Shown piece by piece: positions 1 to 6,956 of a DNA stretch of 9,658 nt. The notes beneath the pieces are model-generated. The model was not told the DNA's origin, did no database searches, and saw only the letters and a program-made list of their open reading frames with translations. Position 1 is the stretch's first letter. The number at the start of each line of letters is the position of its first letter. Both the position numbers and the translations under genes were made by a program. Origin of the DNA: Desulfobacterales bacterium. Lineage in GTDB: Bacteria; Desulfobacterota; Desulfobulbia; Desulfobulbales; BM004. Location of the stretch: the NCBI GenBank assembly GCA_012974315.1, contig JAAXQI010000077.1:1-9658 (forward strand), given 5' to 3'.

Positions 1-1524
1 TTTTATTTCTGTTTCTTTTTGTAAATATACAAGCCGGTTTAAACCATTAAGGTAGGCTTTTCCTGCAGCTGTAATAATGTCCGGATCGAGCCCGTAACCA
101 ATCACCACCTTGCCGTTATCCTCAATCCTGACAAGCACATCTCCCTGGGAATCAGTTCCACCGGTAATAGAGCTTACCGAAAAGAAGAGCAGCGTGCTGC
201 TTGTTCCTGTGAGTTCTGCTATGGCACGATACGTTGCATCAATTGGACCGACACCGATTGCTGCACCTTCTTTTTCCTCACCATTAATTTTGAGACGCAC
301 AGCTGCAGTGGGCAGTTTCATGCTGCCACTCATAACACCCAAAGAAACAAGTTCATAAACCTCAGGGATATGGATTATTTCATCCATGATAATAGCCTCT
401 ATATCCTCATCGGAAATTTCCTTCCGGAGATCAGCAAGATTCTTGAACCTTGAAAATACCCGAGCCAGTTCTTCATCTGACAGAGAATATCCCATAACCT
501 CAATACGGTCCTTCAAGGCATGTCGACCCGAGTGTTTTCCCAGAACCAGATTTCCCTTGGTCAGGCCAATGTCAGAAGGATTCATGATCTCATATGTAGT
601 CCTTTCCTTCAAAACTCCGTCCTGATGAATACCTGCCTCATGGGCAAAGGCATTTGCACCAACAATTGCCTTGTTAGGCTGAACCGGCATGCCGGTAATC
701 GTACTTACCATACGGCTACTTGGGTGGATATGTTCAGTGGCTATATCAGTATGGACATTAACCTTATCAGATCGGGTGCGGATCGCCATTACCACTTCTT
801 CCATGGCGGTATTTCCGGCCCTCTCGCCCAATCCATTAATAGTGCACTCTACCTGACGGGCACCATTGTTTATGGCTTCCAGCGAGTTTGCTACGGCCAG
901 ACCAAGGTCATTATGACAATGCACACTCAAAATCGCTTTATCAATGTTAGGAACATTATTAATCAGATAACGGATCTGTTCACCATGCTCACTGGGCAAT
1001 GCATAGCCGGTAGTGTCTGGAAAGTTAACGGTCGTAGCGCCAGCCTCAATGACGGCCTTGAATACCTGGCAGACAAAATCAATATCACTTCTTGTTGCAT
1101 CTTCAGCTGAAAATTCAACATTGGATGTATACTTAGCCGCATGCTTCACTGAAGCAACTGCCAGCTCGAGCACCTGCTGACGATTCATTTTCAGCTTGTG
1201 CTTCATATGAATATCCGAGGTAGCCAGGAAAGTATGAATTCTTGGGTTTTCCCCTTTCTTCAAAGCTTCCCAGGCGCGATCAATATCTTGTATGCCACAA
1301 CGTGCCAAACCTGCAACCTGTACACCCTTTATGTTATCAGCAATATTTTTCACACATTCAAAATCGCCAACAGATGCAATGGGAAAACCAGCCTCTATCA
1401 CGTCAACATTTAAGAGTACGAGCTGCTGGGCCAGACGAAATTTTTCTTGCATATTCATACTGGCGCCGGGAGATTGCTCGCCGTCACGTAATGTTGTGTC
1501 AAATATATAAATTTTGTCAGACAT
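1..1524 (-). CDS. leuA: 2-isopropylmalate synthase, C-terminus cut by window edge
   Basis: The enzyme condenses 2-ketoisovalerate with acetyl-CoA to give 2-isopropylmalate, the committed step of leucine synthesis in the cytoplasm. The frame is open from the ATG at 1522-1524 to the left edge (508 codons, no stop); family members run about 510-520 residues, so only a few residues are missing. The N-terminal HMGL-like TIM barrel starts with TLRDGEQSPG (residues 11-20, metal-binding Asp13). It also has HCHNDLG (202-208, metal-ligand histidines) and NGLGERAGN (230-238). The segment GANAFAHEAGIHQDG (289-303) marks LeuA rather than citramalate synthase. Residues from about 390 onward form the LeuA dimer (allosteric) domain, which normally mediates leucine feedback. 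A GAGGT ribosome site (1532-1536) lies 7 bases upstream of the ATG. The terminator at 1611-1649 separates it from pssA, so it probably has its own promoter. Identity is secure. Confidence 0.96.
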   Translation of the reverse strand, partial: MSDKIYIFDTTLRDGEQSPGASMNMQEKFRLAQQLVLLNVDVIEAGFPIASVGDFECVKNIADNIKGVQVAGLARCGIQDIDRAWEALKKGENPRIHTFLATSDIHMKHKLKMNRQQVLELAVASVKHAAKYTSNVEFSAEDATRSDIDFVCQVFKAVIEAGATTVNFPDTTGYALPSEHGEQIRYLINNVPNIDKAILSVHCHNDLGLAVANSLEAINNGARQVECTINGLGERAGNTAMEEVVMAIRTRSDKVNVHTDIATEHIHPSSRMVSTITGMPVQPNKAIVGANAFAHEAGIHQDGVLKERTTYEIMNPSDIGLTKGNLVLGKHSGRHALKDRIEVMGYSLSDEELARVFSRFKNLADLRKEISDEDIEAIIMDEIIHIPEVYELVSLGVMSGSMKLPTAAVRLKINGEEKEGAAIGVGPIDATYRAIAELTGTSSTLLFFSVSSITGGTDSQGDVLVRIEDNGKVVIGYGLDPDIITAAGKAYLNGLNRLVYLQKETEIK

Positions 1525-1548
1525 AAGTATTACCTCTGCTAGCAGGGT

Positions 1549-1587
1549 GTCAGTAAAAGTATACTATTAGTACCCTACTGACGAATT
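1549..1587 (-). promoter_or_regulatory. Possible leuA promoter with overlapping palindrome
   Basis: Read on the minus strand, TATACT (1558-1563) matches five of six bases of a sigma-70 -10 box and would start transcription some 25 bases before the leuA ATG. No good -35 box sits at the right distance; the best 16-base spacing gives TTCGTC. The -10 lies inside an inverted repeat, GTCAGTA (1576-1582) and TACTGAC (1549-1555), seven perfect pairs around a 20-base centre that holds the 8-base palindrome AGTATACT. This could be an operator for a leucine-responsive regulator or simply a hairpin. The promoter is inferred from position between a terminator and leuA; the repeat is seen directly. Confidence 0.35.
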
Positions 1588-1610
1588 TCTCAACGCCTAC
1601 TTTCTCTATA

Positions 1611-1649
1611 ACAAAACAAGAAATGCCAGGATATACATCCTGGCCATTT
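1611..1649 (-). terminator. Intrinsic terminator after pssA
   Basis: On the minus strand, CCAGGAT and ATCCTGG form a seven-pair stem around the loop GTAT. It extends through AAATG and CATTT with one bulged base and is followed by the U-rich run TTTCTTGTTTTGTT. It begins 39 bases after the pssA stop. There is no T-run on the plus side, so it acts in the pssA-to-leuA direction. It implies that leuA is not simply the last gene of the psd-pssA transcript, unless readthrough or attenuation is used. Confidence 0.75.
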
Positions 1650-1688
1650 CCATGATTCAAACCTGCTTATATTTGTGAATCTTATGGT

Positions 1689-2468
1689 TTAAATGATATT
1701 TTTCTGCTTTTTAGTAACTTTATCAGTCTTGTGTAAAATCCTGTAAGCCGTGCTGAACGGGCCGGACAAGGCATAGACTAAACCTATAACAAAAAGTGTT
1801 ATAGGAGGTTCTGCAGCTATAAGTATCATCAGCAGGACCATAGCAACCGTTACCTGAAAGGTCTTTTTTCTACTGGCTGCCGGATGCTTGAAGCTCATGT
1901 AACTGAAATTGCTGACCATAAGATAGGAAAGTAGATAAACCAGAATCAATATGGAAACATGCTTTACCGTATCAGTTGCTCCAAGATATCTGGAAAAAAG
2001 GACTGTCGTAGCAATCATACCGGCTGCGGCAGGACATGGGAGCCCAACAAAATCCAGTGGTGACTTTTCCAAAGTAAGAGAATTGAAACGTGCCAAACGC
2101 AGTGCAGTGGTTGCCACATAAAGAAAAGCAGCAAGCCAACCATACCGCCCATACGGTTCCAGGGCCCAAAGATATGCAAGCAATGCTGGTGCAACCCCGA
2201 AAGACACAAGATCACTTAAAGAATCATACTCCATACCAAAGGTATTGGTGGTATTCGTCAGCCGCGCAACTTTGCCATCAAGCCCGTCAAAAATGCCTGC
2301 CACAATTATTGCAACGGCAGCATTGAAAAAATTACCGTTTATGGCTGAAATAATAGCATAAAATCCACTCAAAAGGCTCGCAGTGGTTAATAAACACGGC
2401 AGCGGATGGATCATGCGTTCTCCATGACCACCATGATCTGTGCTATTATTTTTGATTACATTATTCAT
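1689..2468 (-). CDS. pssA: CDP-diacylglycerol-serine O-phosphatidyltransferase
   Basis: This membrane enzyme transfers the phosphatidyl group of CDP-diacylglycerol to serine, giving phosphatidylserine, the substrate of Psd encoded just upstream. The 259-residue product carries the complete CDP-alcohol phosphotransferase signature: Asp61, Asp64, Gly65, Ala68, Arg69, then Gly78, Asp82 and Asp86. Several hydrophobic membrane spans surround it, for example about 45-60, 91-115, 167-187 and 205-235. The tail is basic (KVTKKQKN). Length fits the Gram-positive/deltaproteobacterial type of PssA, not the soluble E. coli enzyme. The start is uncertain: the ATG at 2466-2468 has no clear ribosome site. 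The ATG at 2412-2414 (Met19) has GGAG (2420-2423) five bases upstream, but would leave only four residues before the conserved LP segment, where relatives usually have more. That segment reads LPCLLTT, where I recall LPN being usual. Confidence 0.93.
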   Translation of the reverse strand: MNNVIKNNSTDHGGHGERMIHPLPCLLTTASLLSGFYAIISAINGNFFNAAVAIIVAGIFDGLDGKVARLTNTTNTFGMEYDSLSDLVSFGVAPALLAYLWALEPYGRYGWLAAFLYVATTALRLARFNSLTLEKSPLDFVGLPCPAAAGMIATTVLFSRYLGATDTVKHVSILILVYLLSYLMVSNFSYMSFKHPAASRKKTFQVTVAMVLLMILIAAEPPITLFVIGLVYALSGPFSTAYRILHKTDKVTKKQKNII

Positions 2469-2561
2469 TTATTTTGACCGTGTTCAATTCCTAAAAGATA
2501 CTGACAAATAAAATTAATTAAATATTATATCATATTTAAGATATAAAAAACGCAAAAATAA

Positions 2562-3206
2562 TTACGTCAGGTAGCCTATAACTGTCTCTCCTGCCTTCAC
2601 TCTCTGACCGGTACTTACTTCAATCTGCATATTTTGAGGTAAATAGAGATCAACTCTGGAGCCAAAGCGAATCATCCCAAATCGTTTTCCGCGCTCAATC
2701 GTATCACCCTTCTCTACCCAACAAACAATCCTGCGTGCTATCAGTCCGGCAATTTGAACAACTGCATAGCGGAAGTCTTTCTCTGTGGTTAGAATCACCC
2801 CACAGTGTTCGTTAGCGAGACCTCCCTGGTCAGTATTTGCAGCATAGAAACTTCCCGGTGCATATTGTATTTTTTCAATTTTTCCAGCAAATGGGATTCG
2901 ATTGACATGTACATCAAAAACAGACATAAAAATGCTGATCTTATAAACATGATCGTTAACAAACCTGTCATCAAAAATCTTTTCTATCAAAATAATCTTA
3001 CCATCAGCAGGTGCCACAACGACATCTTCATCATTCGGAGAGATACGTTCCGGATCCCTAAAAAAGTAAACGACAAACCCTGTCAGAAAAAGAGTTATCA
3101 ATGCAATTATATCATACCCGATTAATGCAAATATAATGGTTGCAAAAGCAATAAAAGCTATAAATGGATAACCTTCCCTGGCAACGGGTATTTGAGCAAC
3201 TTTCAT
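2562..3206 (-). CDS. psd: Phosphatidylserine decarboxylase proenzyme, short type
   Basis: Psd removes CO2 from phosphatidylserine to make phosphatidylethanolamine at the inner membrane face. The 214-residue protein matches the short archaeal/bacterial class (about 210-220 residues). Two hydrophobic stretches lie near residues 14-28 and 32-49. VAPADGK (64-70) holds the conserved Asp68, and FDVHVNR (97-103) the conserved His100, members of the self-cleavage triad. RFGSRVDLYLP (180-190) contains the cleavage site: the bond Gly182-Ser183 should break to give a beta chain and a small alpha chain whose N-terminal serine becomes the pyruvoyl cofactor. All key residues are present, so it should self-process. 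pssA follows after 93 AT-rich bases (2469-2561) without an obvious terminator, so the two are probably co-transcribed. The ribosome site before the ATG is weak (GAGA about 13 bases upstream). Confidence 0.95.
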   Translation of the reverse strand: MKVAQIPVAREGYPFIAFIAFATIIFALIGYDIIALITLFLTGFVVYFFRDPERISPNDEDVVVAPADGKIILIEKIFDDRFVNDHVYKISIFMSVFDVHVNRIPFAGKIEKIQYAPGSFYAANTDQGGLANEHCGVILTTEKDFRYAVVQIAGLIARRIVCWVEKGDTIERGKRFGMIRFGSRVDLYLPQNMQIEVSTGQRVKAGETVIGYLT

Positions 3207-3317
3207 AATTTTCAGATATTCTCTTTGGGGAAATAATTAGTCAGAGGCTTCCAGAACAAAACAGTCATTACTTATTAAGAATAGACAAGACAGGCAACTC
3301 CATCCCAAACTTCTCCT

Positions 3318-3375
3318 AAAAAGGAAAAGCCAGAGAGGTAAACTGTCTTTAAATGACGGTGATTCAACTCTGGCC
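3318..3375 (-). terminator. Probable terminator after ilvN, large hairpin
   Basis: On the minus strand GCCAGAG (3368-3374) pairs perfectly with CTCTGGC (3329-3335), and TTTTCCTTTTT (3318-3328) follows at once, as expected of an intrinsic terminator. The 32-base loop can fold further: ACCGTC and GACAGT pair with one mismatch around ATTTAAA. The hairpin starts about 35 bases after the ilvN stop and lies 112 bases before the psd start. It would split ilvBN from psd-pssA. The long structured loop is unusual for a plain terminator, so an attenuator or small-RNA end is an alternative. I found no convincing promoter for psd in 3207-3317; TTGCCT (3292-3297) with TAAGTA 17 bases later is poor. Confidence 0.6.
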
Positions 3376-3410
3376 ACTTAAACCGTTTCCTCTGTTTTTT
3401 TGATGTCTGG

Positions 3411-3893
3411 TTATGATTTCTTAGCTCGTGCCATGGCAATAGTTCCAGTACGAACTATTTCCTGGATACCGATGGGCTTGAGTATATCTATCACCGCCTT
3501 GATTTTACTCCGGGGGCCGGTAATCTCCACAGCATAACTTTTGGGGCTGACATCTACAACCTTGCCCCGAAAAATATCAATTATCCGCAATACTTCTGCA
3601 CGGGTATGAGATTCCGCCTTTACGCGGATAAGCGCCATTTCCCGCTCAACAAATTCTGAATCACCGACATCAACAACCTTGATAACATCAATCAGTTTAT
3701 GTAATTGCTTCGTTATCTGCTCGATAATCTCATCTGGTCCGCGAGTGACCAGTGTCAGGCAAGAAACTCCTACGTCAAGAGTCTCTGCCACACTGAGACT
3801 TTCTATATTAAATCCGCGCCCGCTGAATAGACCTGTAACTCTAGACAGGACACCAGGTTTATTTTGCAATAAAACAGAAATGGTATGTTTCAT
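3411..3893 (-). CDS. ilvN: Acetolactate synthase, small regulatory subunit
   Basis: IlvN is the regulatory partner of IlvB in acetohydroxyacid synthase; it raises activity and confers feedback inhibition by valine. The product has 160 residues, close to the usual length. An N-terminal ACT domain begins MKHTISVLLQNKPGVLSRV and continues with GLFSGRGFNIESLSV, the classic IlvN/IlvH pattern that forms the amino acid effector pocket. The second half (about 80-160) includes GKVVDVSPKSYAVEITG and ends in a basic tail. I chose the ATG at 3891-3893 because AAGGA (3901-3905) lies exactly seven bases upstream. The frame is open to an earlier ATG at 3918-3920, but that would add nine residues and place the ribosome site inside the gene. 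It follows ilvB by 55 bases, consistent with one transcript. Confidence is high. Confidence 0.95.
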   Translation of the reverse strand: MKHTISVLLQNKPGVLSRVTGLFSGRGFNIESLSVAETLDVGVSCLTLVTRGPDEIIEQITKQLHKLIDVIKVVDVGDSEFVEREMALIRVKAESHTRAEVLRIIDIFRGKVVDVSPKSYAVEITGPRSKIKAVIDILKPIGIQEIVRTGTIAMARAKKS

Positions 3894-3948
3894 TTCGATT
3901 TCCTTTTTAAATTTATCCAATCATATTGGGGGATTGATCTGTAAAAAA

Positions 3949-5646
3949 TTACGACAAGAGCATTTCGGTTGTAGCCTTTCCGGCAGGCACCATCGGGTAG
4001 ACTCCTTCTTCCCTGGCAATAACAAAGTCCATAATAACTGTATTATCAGTTGCCAGAGCTTCCTTGATGACAGGCTCAACCTCGCTAACCTTGGTAGCCC
4101 GTAAACCGACAGCACCATATGCCTCCGCCAATTTCACAAAATCAGGACCAACTGAAAGGTCAGTGCCAGCGTAACGCTTATCATAAAAAAGCTCCTGCCA
4201 CTGCCGAACCATCCCCAGATAACCATTATTCAAAATTGCTATCTTCACCGGGCATTTATACTGTCTCGAAGTTGCCAATTCCTGAATATTCATCTGAATG
4301 GAACCATCACCGGCAATATCAATAACAGTTTTGTCAGGTGCAGCCATCTGGGCCCCTATTGCAGCGGGGAAACCATATCCCATGACACCAAGGCCTCCTG
4401 ACGTGAGAAAATGCCGGGGGTTGTTAAAATGATAAAATTGAGCCGCCCACATCTGGTTTTGACCAACCTCGGTGGAGATAATTGCTTCGCCGTTGGTCAT
4501 CTCATGGAGTTTTTGAACCACAAATTGCGGCTTAATTATATCTCCCTCTTCGACATATCCCAAAGGATGCTTGCGCTTCCAGTCGTTGATTTCATCTAAC
4601 CAGGGTCCAAGTTTTTCTTCCTGTTCCTTTCCATTAAAATCTTTCTGGACATCAAGCCATCTGTTCATGGCAGTTAAAGCATATTTGCAATCCGCCACTA
4701 TGGGTATGTCAACTTTAACATTCTTACTGATCGAAGTTGGATCGATGTCAATGTGAATAATCTTTGCATGGGGAGCAAAATCAGCAATCTTACCAGTTAC
4801 ACGATCATCAAATCTTGATCCAACAGCAATAAGGAGATCACATTTCGATACAGCCATATTGGCAAAATACGTACCATGCATACCAAGCATACCCATTGAC
4901 AGTTTATGGGTGCCGGGAAAGCCTCCAAGTCCCATAAGAGTCATTGTCGTAGGTATATTCAGCTTGGTGGCAAGCTCAGTCAATTCTTCATTGCTGTCTG
5001 ATGCGATAACTCCTCCACCAATATAAAGTACTGGCCTTTTCGCCTTCAGTATCTCTTTACAGGCTTTTGCTATCTGGCCCGGATGGGGCTCATAGGTTGG
5101 CCTGTAAGTCTGCATTTTAACAGGCGTCGGCTCGGGAAAGTTAACCTTGGAAATTACCACATCCTTAGGCAGGTCGATAAGAACTGGTCCAGGCCTACCT
5201 GTCCTGGCAATATAAAAAGCCTCCCGGATAATCGACACAAGTTCATTGGGGTCCTTTACCAAATAATTATGCTTGGTACATGGCCTGGTGATACCAACAA
5301 TATCAACCTCCTGAAAGGCATCGTTTCCAATAAGGCCCGTTGGCACCTGTCCTGTAAAAACCACCATGGGAATGGAGTCACAATAAGCCGAGGCTATACC
5401 TGTTACGGTATTTGTTGCACCAGGGCCTGAGGTAACCAAAGCTACCCCGACTTCACCCTTCACTCGACCATATGCATCTGCCGCGTGGACAGCGGCCTGT
5501 TCATGTCTTACAAGAACATTAGTAACGCTGGATTTTTCAAGCTCATCAAATAAATCGATTATCACTCCACCGGGAAATCCAAAAATAACTTCAACTCCCT
5601 GCTCTTCGAGACATTTAACAATCGCTTCTGCGCCTGTCATTTTCAT
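3949..5646 (-). CDS. ilvB: Acetolactate synthase, large catalytic subunit
   Basis: The thiamine diphosphate enzyme condenses two pyruvates to 2-acetolactate, or pyruvate and 2-ketobutyrate to acetohydroxybutyrate, opening valine, leucine and isoleucine synthesis. The 565 residues show three domains in order. The Pyr domain (about 1-165) has GFPGG (23-27) and HEQAA (48-52), with Glu49 as the cofactor-activating glutamate. The central FAD-type domain (about 190-330) has GSRFDDRVTG (276-285). The PP domain has SGGLGVMGYGFPAAIGA (416-432), then GDGS (446-449) and NN (473-474), the ThDP/Mg2+ motif. FAD-type residues and pairing with IlvN mark the biosynthetic, not the catabolic, enzyme. The ATG at 5644-5646 has AAGGAA (5653-5658) seven bases upstream. 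A strong promoter (5790-5818) and a structured leader precede it. All catalytic motifs are intact. Confidence 0.97.
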   Translation of the reverse strand: MKMTGAEAIVKCLEEQGVEVIFGFPGGVIIDLFDELEKSSVTNVLVRHEQAAVHAADAYGRVKGEVGVALVTSGPGATNTVTGIASAYCDSIPMVVFTGQVPTGLIGNDAFQEVDIVGITRPCTKHNYLVKDPNELVSIIREAFYIARTGRPGPVLIDLPKDVVISKVNFPEPTPVKMQTYRPTYEPHPGQIAKACKEILKAKRPVLYIGGGVIASDSNEELTELATKLNIPTTMTLMGLGGFPGTHKLSMGMLGMHGTYFANMAVSKCDLLIAVGSRFDDRVTGKIADFAPHAKIIHIDIDPTSISKNVKVDIPIVADCKYALTAMNRWLDVQKDFNGKEQEEKLGPWLDEINDWKRKHPLGYVEEGDIIKPQFVVQKLHEMTNGEAIISTEVGQNQMWAAQFYHFNNPRHFLTSGGLGVMGYGFPAAIGAQMAAPDKTVIDIAGDGSIQMNIQELATSRQYKCPVKIAILNNGYLGMVRQWQELFYDKRYAGTDLSVGPDFVKLAEAYGAVGLRATKVSEVEPVIKEALATDNTVIMDFVIAREEGVYPMVPAGKATTEMLLS

Positions 5647-5670
5647 AAAAACTTCCTTCGATTCCTGATT

Positions 5671-5707
5671 TACTTTATATATGCCCTTAAATTAAAGTAT
5701 ATGGGCA
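5671..5707 (-). promoter_or_regulatory. Possible pseudoknot in the ilvB leader
   Basis: On the minus strand the order is TGCCC (5703-5707), TACTTTA (5693-5699), GGGCA (5682-5686), TAAAGTA (5671-5677). TGCCC pairs perfectly with GGGCA and TACTTTA with TAAAGTA. The pairs interlock, with linkers of 3, 6 and 4 bases, giving an H-type pseudoknot or two exclusive hairpins. The element ends 12 bases before the ilvB AAGGAA ribosome site, a location suited to control of translation. A further six-pair stem (AGACCC 5740-5745, GGGTCT 5716-5721) lies upstream in the same leader. It matches no riboswitch I recognise; the AT-rich second stem may be chance. Confidence 0.3.
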
Positions 5708-5789
5708 CTCTCCAAAGACCCGAAATATTGTACCATTGGGGGTCTATTCACCAATTCGATAAAATGGAAAAATTCCAGAAAAGGACTGA

Positions 5790-5818
5790 ATATATAGTAC
5801 CATCACCGCACTTGTCAA
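5790..5818 (-). promoter_or_regulatory. Sigma-70-type promoter for ilvBN
   Basis: Read on the minus strand, a perfect -35 box TTGACA (5813-5818) is followed after 16 bases by TATATA (5791-5796), or after 17 by ATATAT. Transcription would start near 5783, leaving a leader of about 135 bases before ilvB. It lies 100 bases beyond the mqnD stop, so ilvBN is probably independent of the mqn genes. Confidence 0.75.
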
Positions 5819-5874
5819 GCCAATGTTTAAGCGAAATGATTGCCAAAAGGCTCTTACTGAAGGGTGACTATACT

Positions 5875-5894
5875 GTGATAAAAGTTTTGATCAC
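5875..5894. promoter_or_regulatory. Imperfect palindrome between mqnD and ilvB promoter
   Basis: GTGATAAAA and TTTTGATCAC form a nearly complete dyad (one extra G) centred near 5884. It is 24 bases past the mqnD stop and 57 bases upstream of the ilvB -35 box. It has no T-run on the minus side, so it is a weak candidate for a terminator. It could be a binding site for a regulator of ilvB. Its function is not shown by the sequence. Confidence 0.3.
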
Positions 5895-5917
5895 TTAAAT
5901 TTTAAATATCCAGAATG

Positions 5918-6760
5918 CTAATATGATATTGGCAGGGAAGGATCTATAGTATCTGGAAACATTTTTGCCTTGCGTCCTTTTTTCAAAAAAAACTCAATGG
6001 CTGCCATCCCCTCTGCTCCCAAGTCTTCCGAAAAAGTATTCACATAAAGCCCTATATGATCATTGATTACAGAGTCTTCCAGTTCCTGGGCATGTTCTTT
6101 AATATAGGGTCTGCAAAGTTCATGGTTTCTTTGGGACCAGGCGATACTTGATTTTATCGCCTTATCAATTTTTTCAATGAGTGCTCTGCCGAGGGAACGC
6201 TTCACAGCAATTCCTCCCAGTGGTATTGGATATCCCGATATATCCTCCCACCAGGACCCAAGATCTTTCATGAGTACAAGTCCTCTGCTTTCGTAAGTAA
6301 ACCTGCTTTCATGGATGATGACACCACAGTCGACCTTTCCGGATTCTATTGCATCCATTATTTCATCAAAGCGCATCATAACGATGTTCTTACAGTCGGG
6401 CGCATATAATTTCAGCAGCAAGGCTGCTGTAGTATATTTACCAGGCACGGCGACACTCATTTTTGCAAGATTGGCTGGATCAGCGTTTTGACCGGCAATT
6501 AACAAAGGCCCACAACCACGTCCAAGGGCTGCACCAGATTTCAGCAAAACATAATCTTCCATGACATGACCAAAAGCATGAAAGGAAAGTTTTGTTATAT
6601 CAAGACGCCCTTGTAGAGCCCACTCGTTTAAGGTCTCAACATCTTCAAATCTTTCCTGCTGCAGGCTCCAACCGAAGAGAGGGATATGCCCATTAACCAA
6701 ACCACAAAAAATATACGTATCATTAGGGCAGGGAGAAAATCCTATGGACAGTGATTTCAT
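5918..6760 (-). CDS. mqnD: 1,4-dihydroxy-6-naphthoate synthase (futalosine pathway)
   Basis: MqnD converts cyclic dehypoxanthine futalosine to 1,4-dihydroxy-6-naphthoate, building the naphthoquinone ring of menaquinone. The 280-residue protein has the family fold of a periplasmic-binding-like protein without a signal peptide, so it acts in the cytoplasm. GFSPCPNDTYIF (7-18) at the N-terminus is the family hallmark. KLSFHAFG (57-64), GRGCGPLL (80-87) and VPGKYTTAA (105-113) follow, and VIIHESRFTY (147-156) holds His150, which corresponds to the catalytic histidine of characterised MqnD. MqnA is a relative, but these motifs and the length fit MqnD better. The start ATG (6758-6760) lacks a clear ribosome site. 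It lies downstream of mqnB in the same direction with 196 bases between, most of them a palindromic element, so co-transcription is uncertain. Confidence 0.93.
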   Translation of the reverse strand: MKSLSIGFSPCPNDTYIFCGLVNGHIPLFGWSLQQERFEDVETLNEWALQGRLDITKLSFHAFGHVMEDYVLLKSGAALGRGCGPLLIAGQNADPANLAKMSVAVPGKYTTAALLLKLYAPDCKNIVMMRFDEIMDAIESGKVDCGVIIHESRFTYESRGLVLMKDLGSWWEDISGYPIPLGGIAVKRSLGRALIEKIDKAIKSSIAWSQRNHELCRPYIKEHAQELEDSVINDHIGLYVNTFSEDLGAEGMAAIEFFLKKGRKAKMFPDTIDPSLPISY

Positions 6761-6815
6761 AGATTTATCAGCTTTTTAGTGTAATAATCAGGCTAAAACC
6801 TTCGTAATATTATCC

Positions 6816-6942
6816 AGTGCCTGTCCATAAATGGACTTTTCATCGTATCTCTGCGTCATGCTCAAAAAATAATGCTCGGAGGTAAGCACCCTTTCAGGGC
6901 ATAAACTCCGACTTCGAAAATACTCATTTCTGGACAGACACT
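6816..6942. repeat. Palindromic element between mqnB and mqnD (element A)
   Basis: Terminal inverted arms of 17 bases (6816-6832 and 6926-6942) match at 15 positions; the core word is CTGTCC/GGACAG and the ends are AGTG/CACT. Nested inside are a perfect 6-base dyad GTCCAT-AA-ATGGAC (6823-6836), a 6-base stem TCGGAG (6876-6881) with CTCCGA (6906-6911), a small CCCT-TTC-AGGG hairpin, and two copies of ATGCTC (6858 and 6872). It has no coding capacity, and no flanking target duplication is evident. The architecture resembles dispersed REP or MITE-like elements, but copy number cannot be judged from one window. It could also act as an mRNA processing or stability element between the two genes. 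Confidence 0.6.
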
Positions 6943-6956
6943 AACTAGTAAATAGC

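Noticed and set aside
520..1110. A 196-codon plus-strand open frame antisense to leuA
   Set aside because: It lies wholly inside leuA, whose minus-strand product shows every family motif; the plus-strand translation resembles no protein I know and has no ribosome site or promoter. It is a shadow frame.
1525..1688. T-box or leucine-responsive leader upstream of leuA
   Set aside because: T-boxes do regulate leuA in some deltaproteobacteria, but this gap is only 164 bases, half of it the pssA terminator, and the conserved AGGGTGGNACCGCG-type T-box sequence is absent (only AGGGTAC is present).
3949..5646. Catabolic acetolactate synthase (AlsS/BudB) or another ThDP enzyme instead of IlvB
   Set aside because: ilvN follows directly, and the FAD-type segment RFDDRVTG and the C-terminal VYPMVPAGK pattern are those of the biosynthetic large subunit.
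5875..5894. Intrinsic terminator for mqnD at the GTGAT/ATCAC palindrome
   Set aside because: The stem is AT-rich and has a bulge, and the minus-strand sequence after it (AGTATAGTCACC) has no T-run, so it is listed only as a palindrome.
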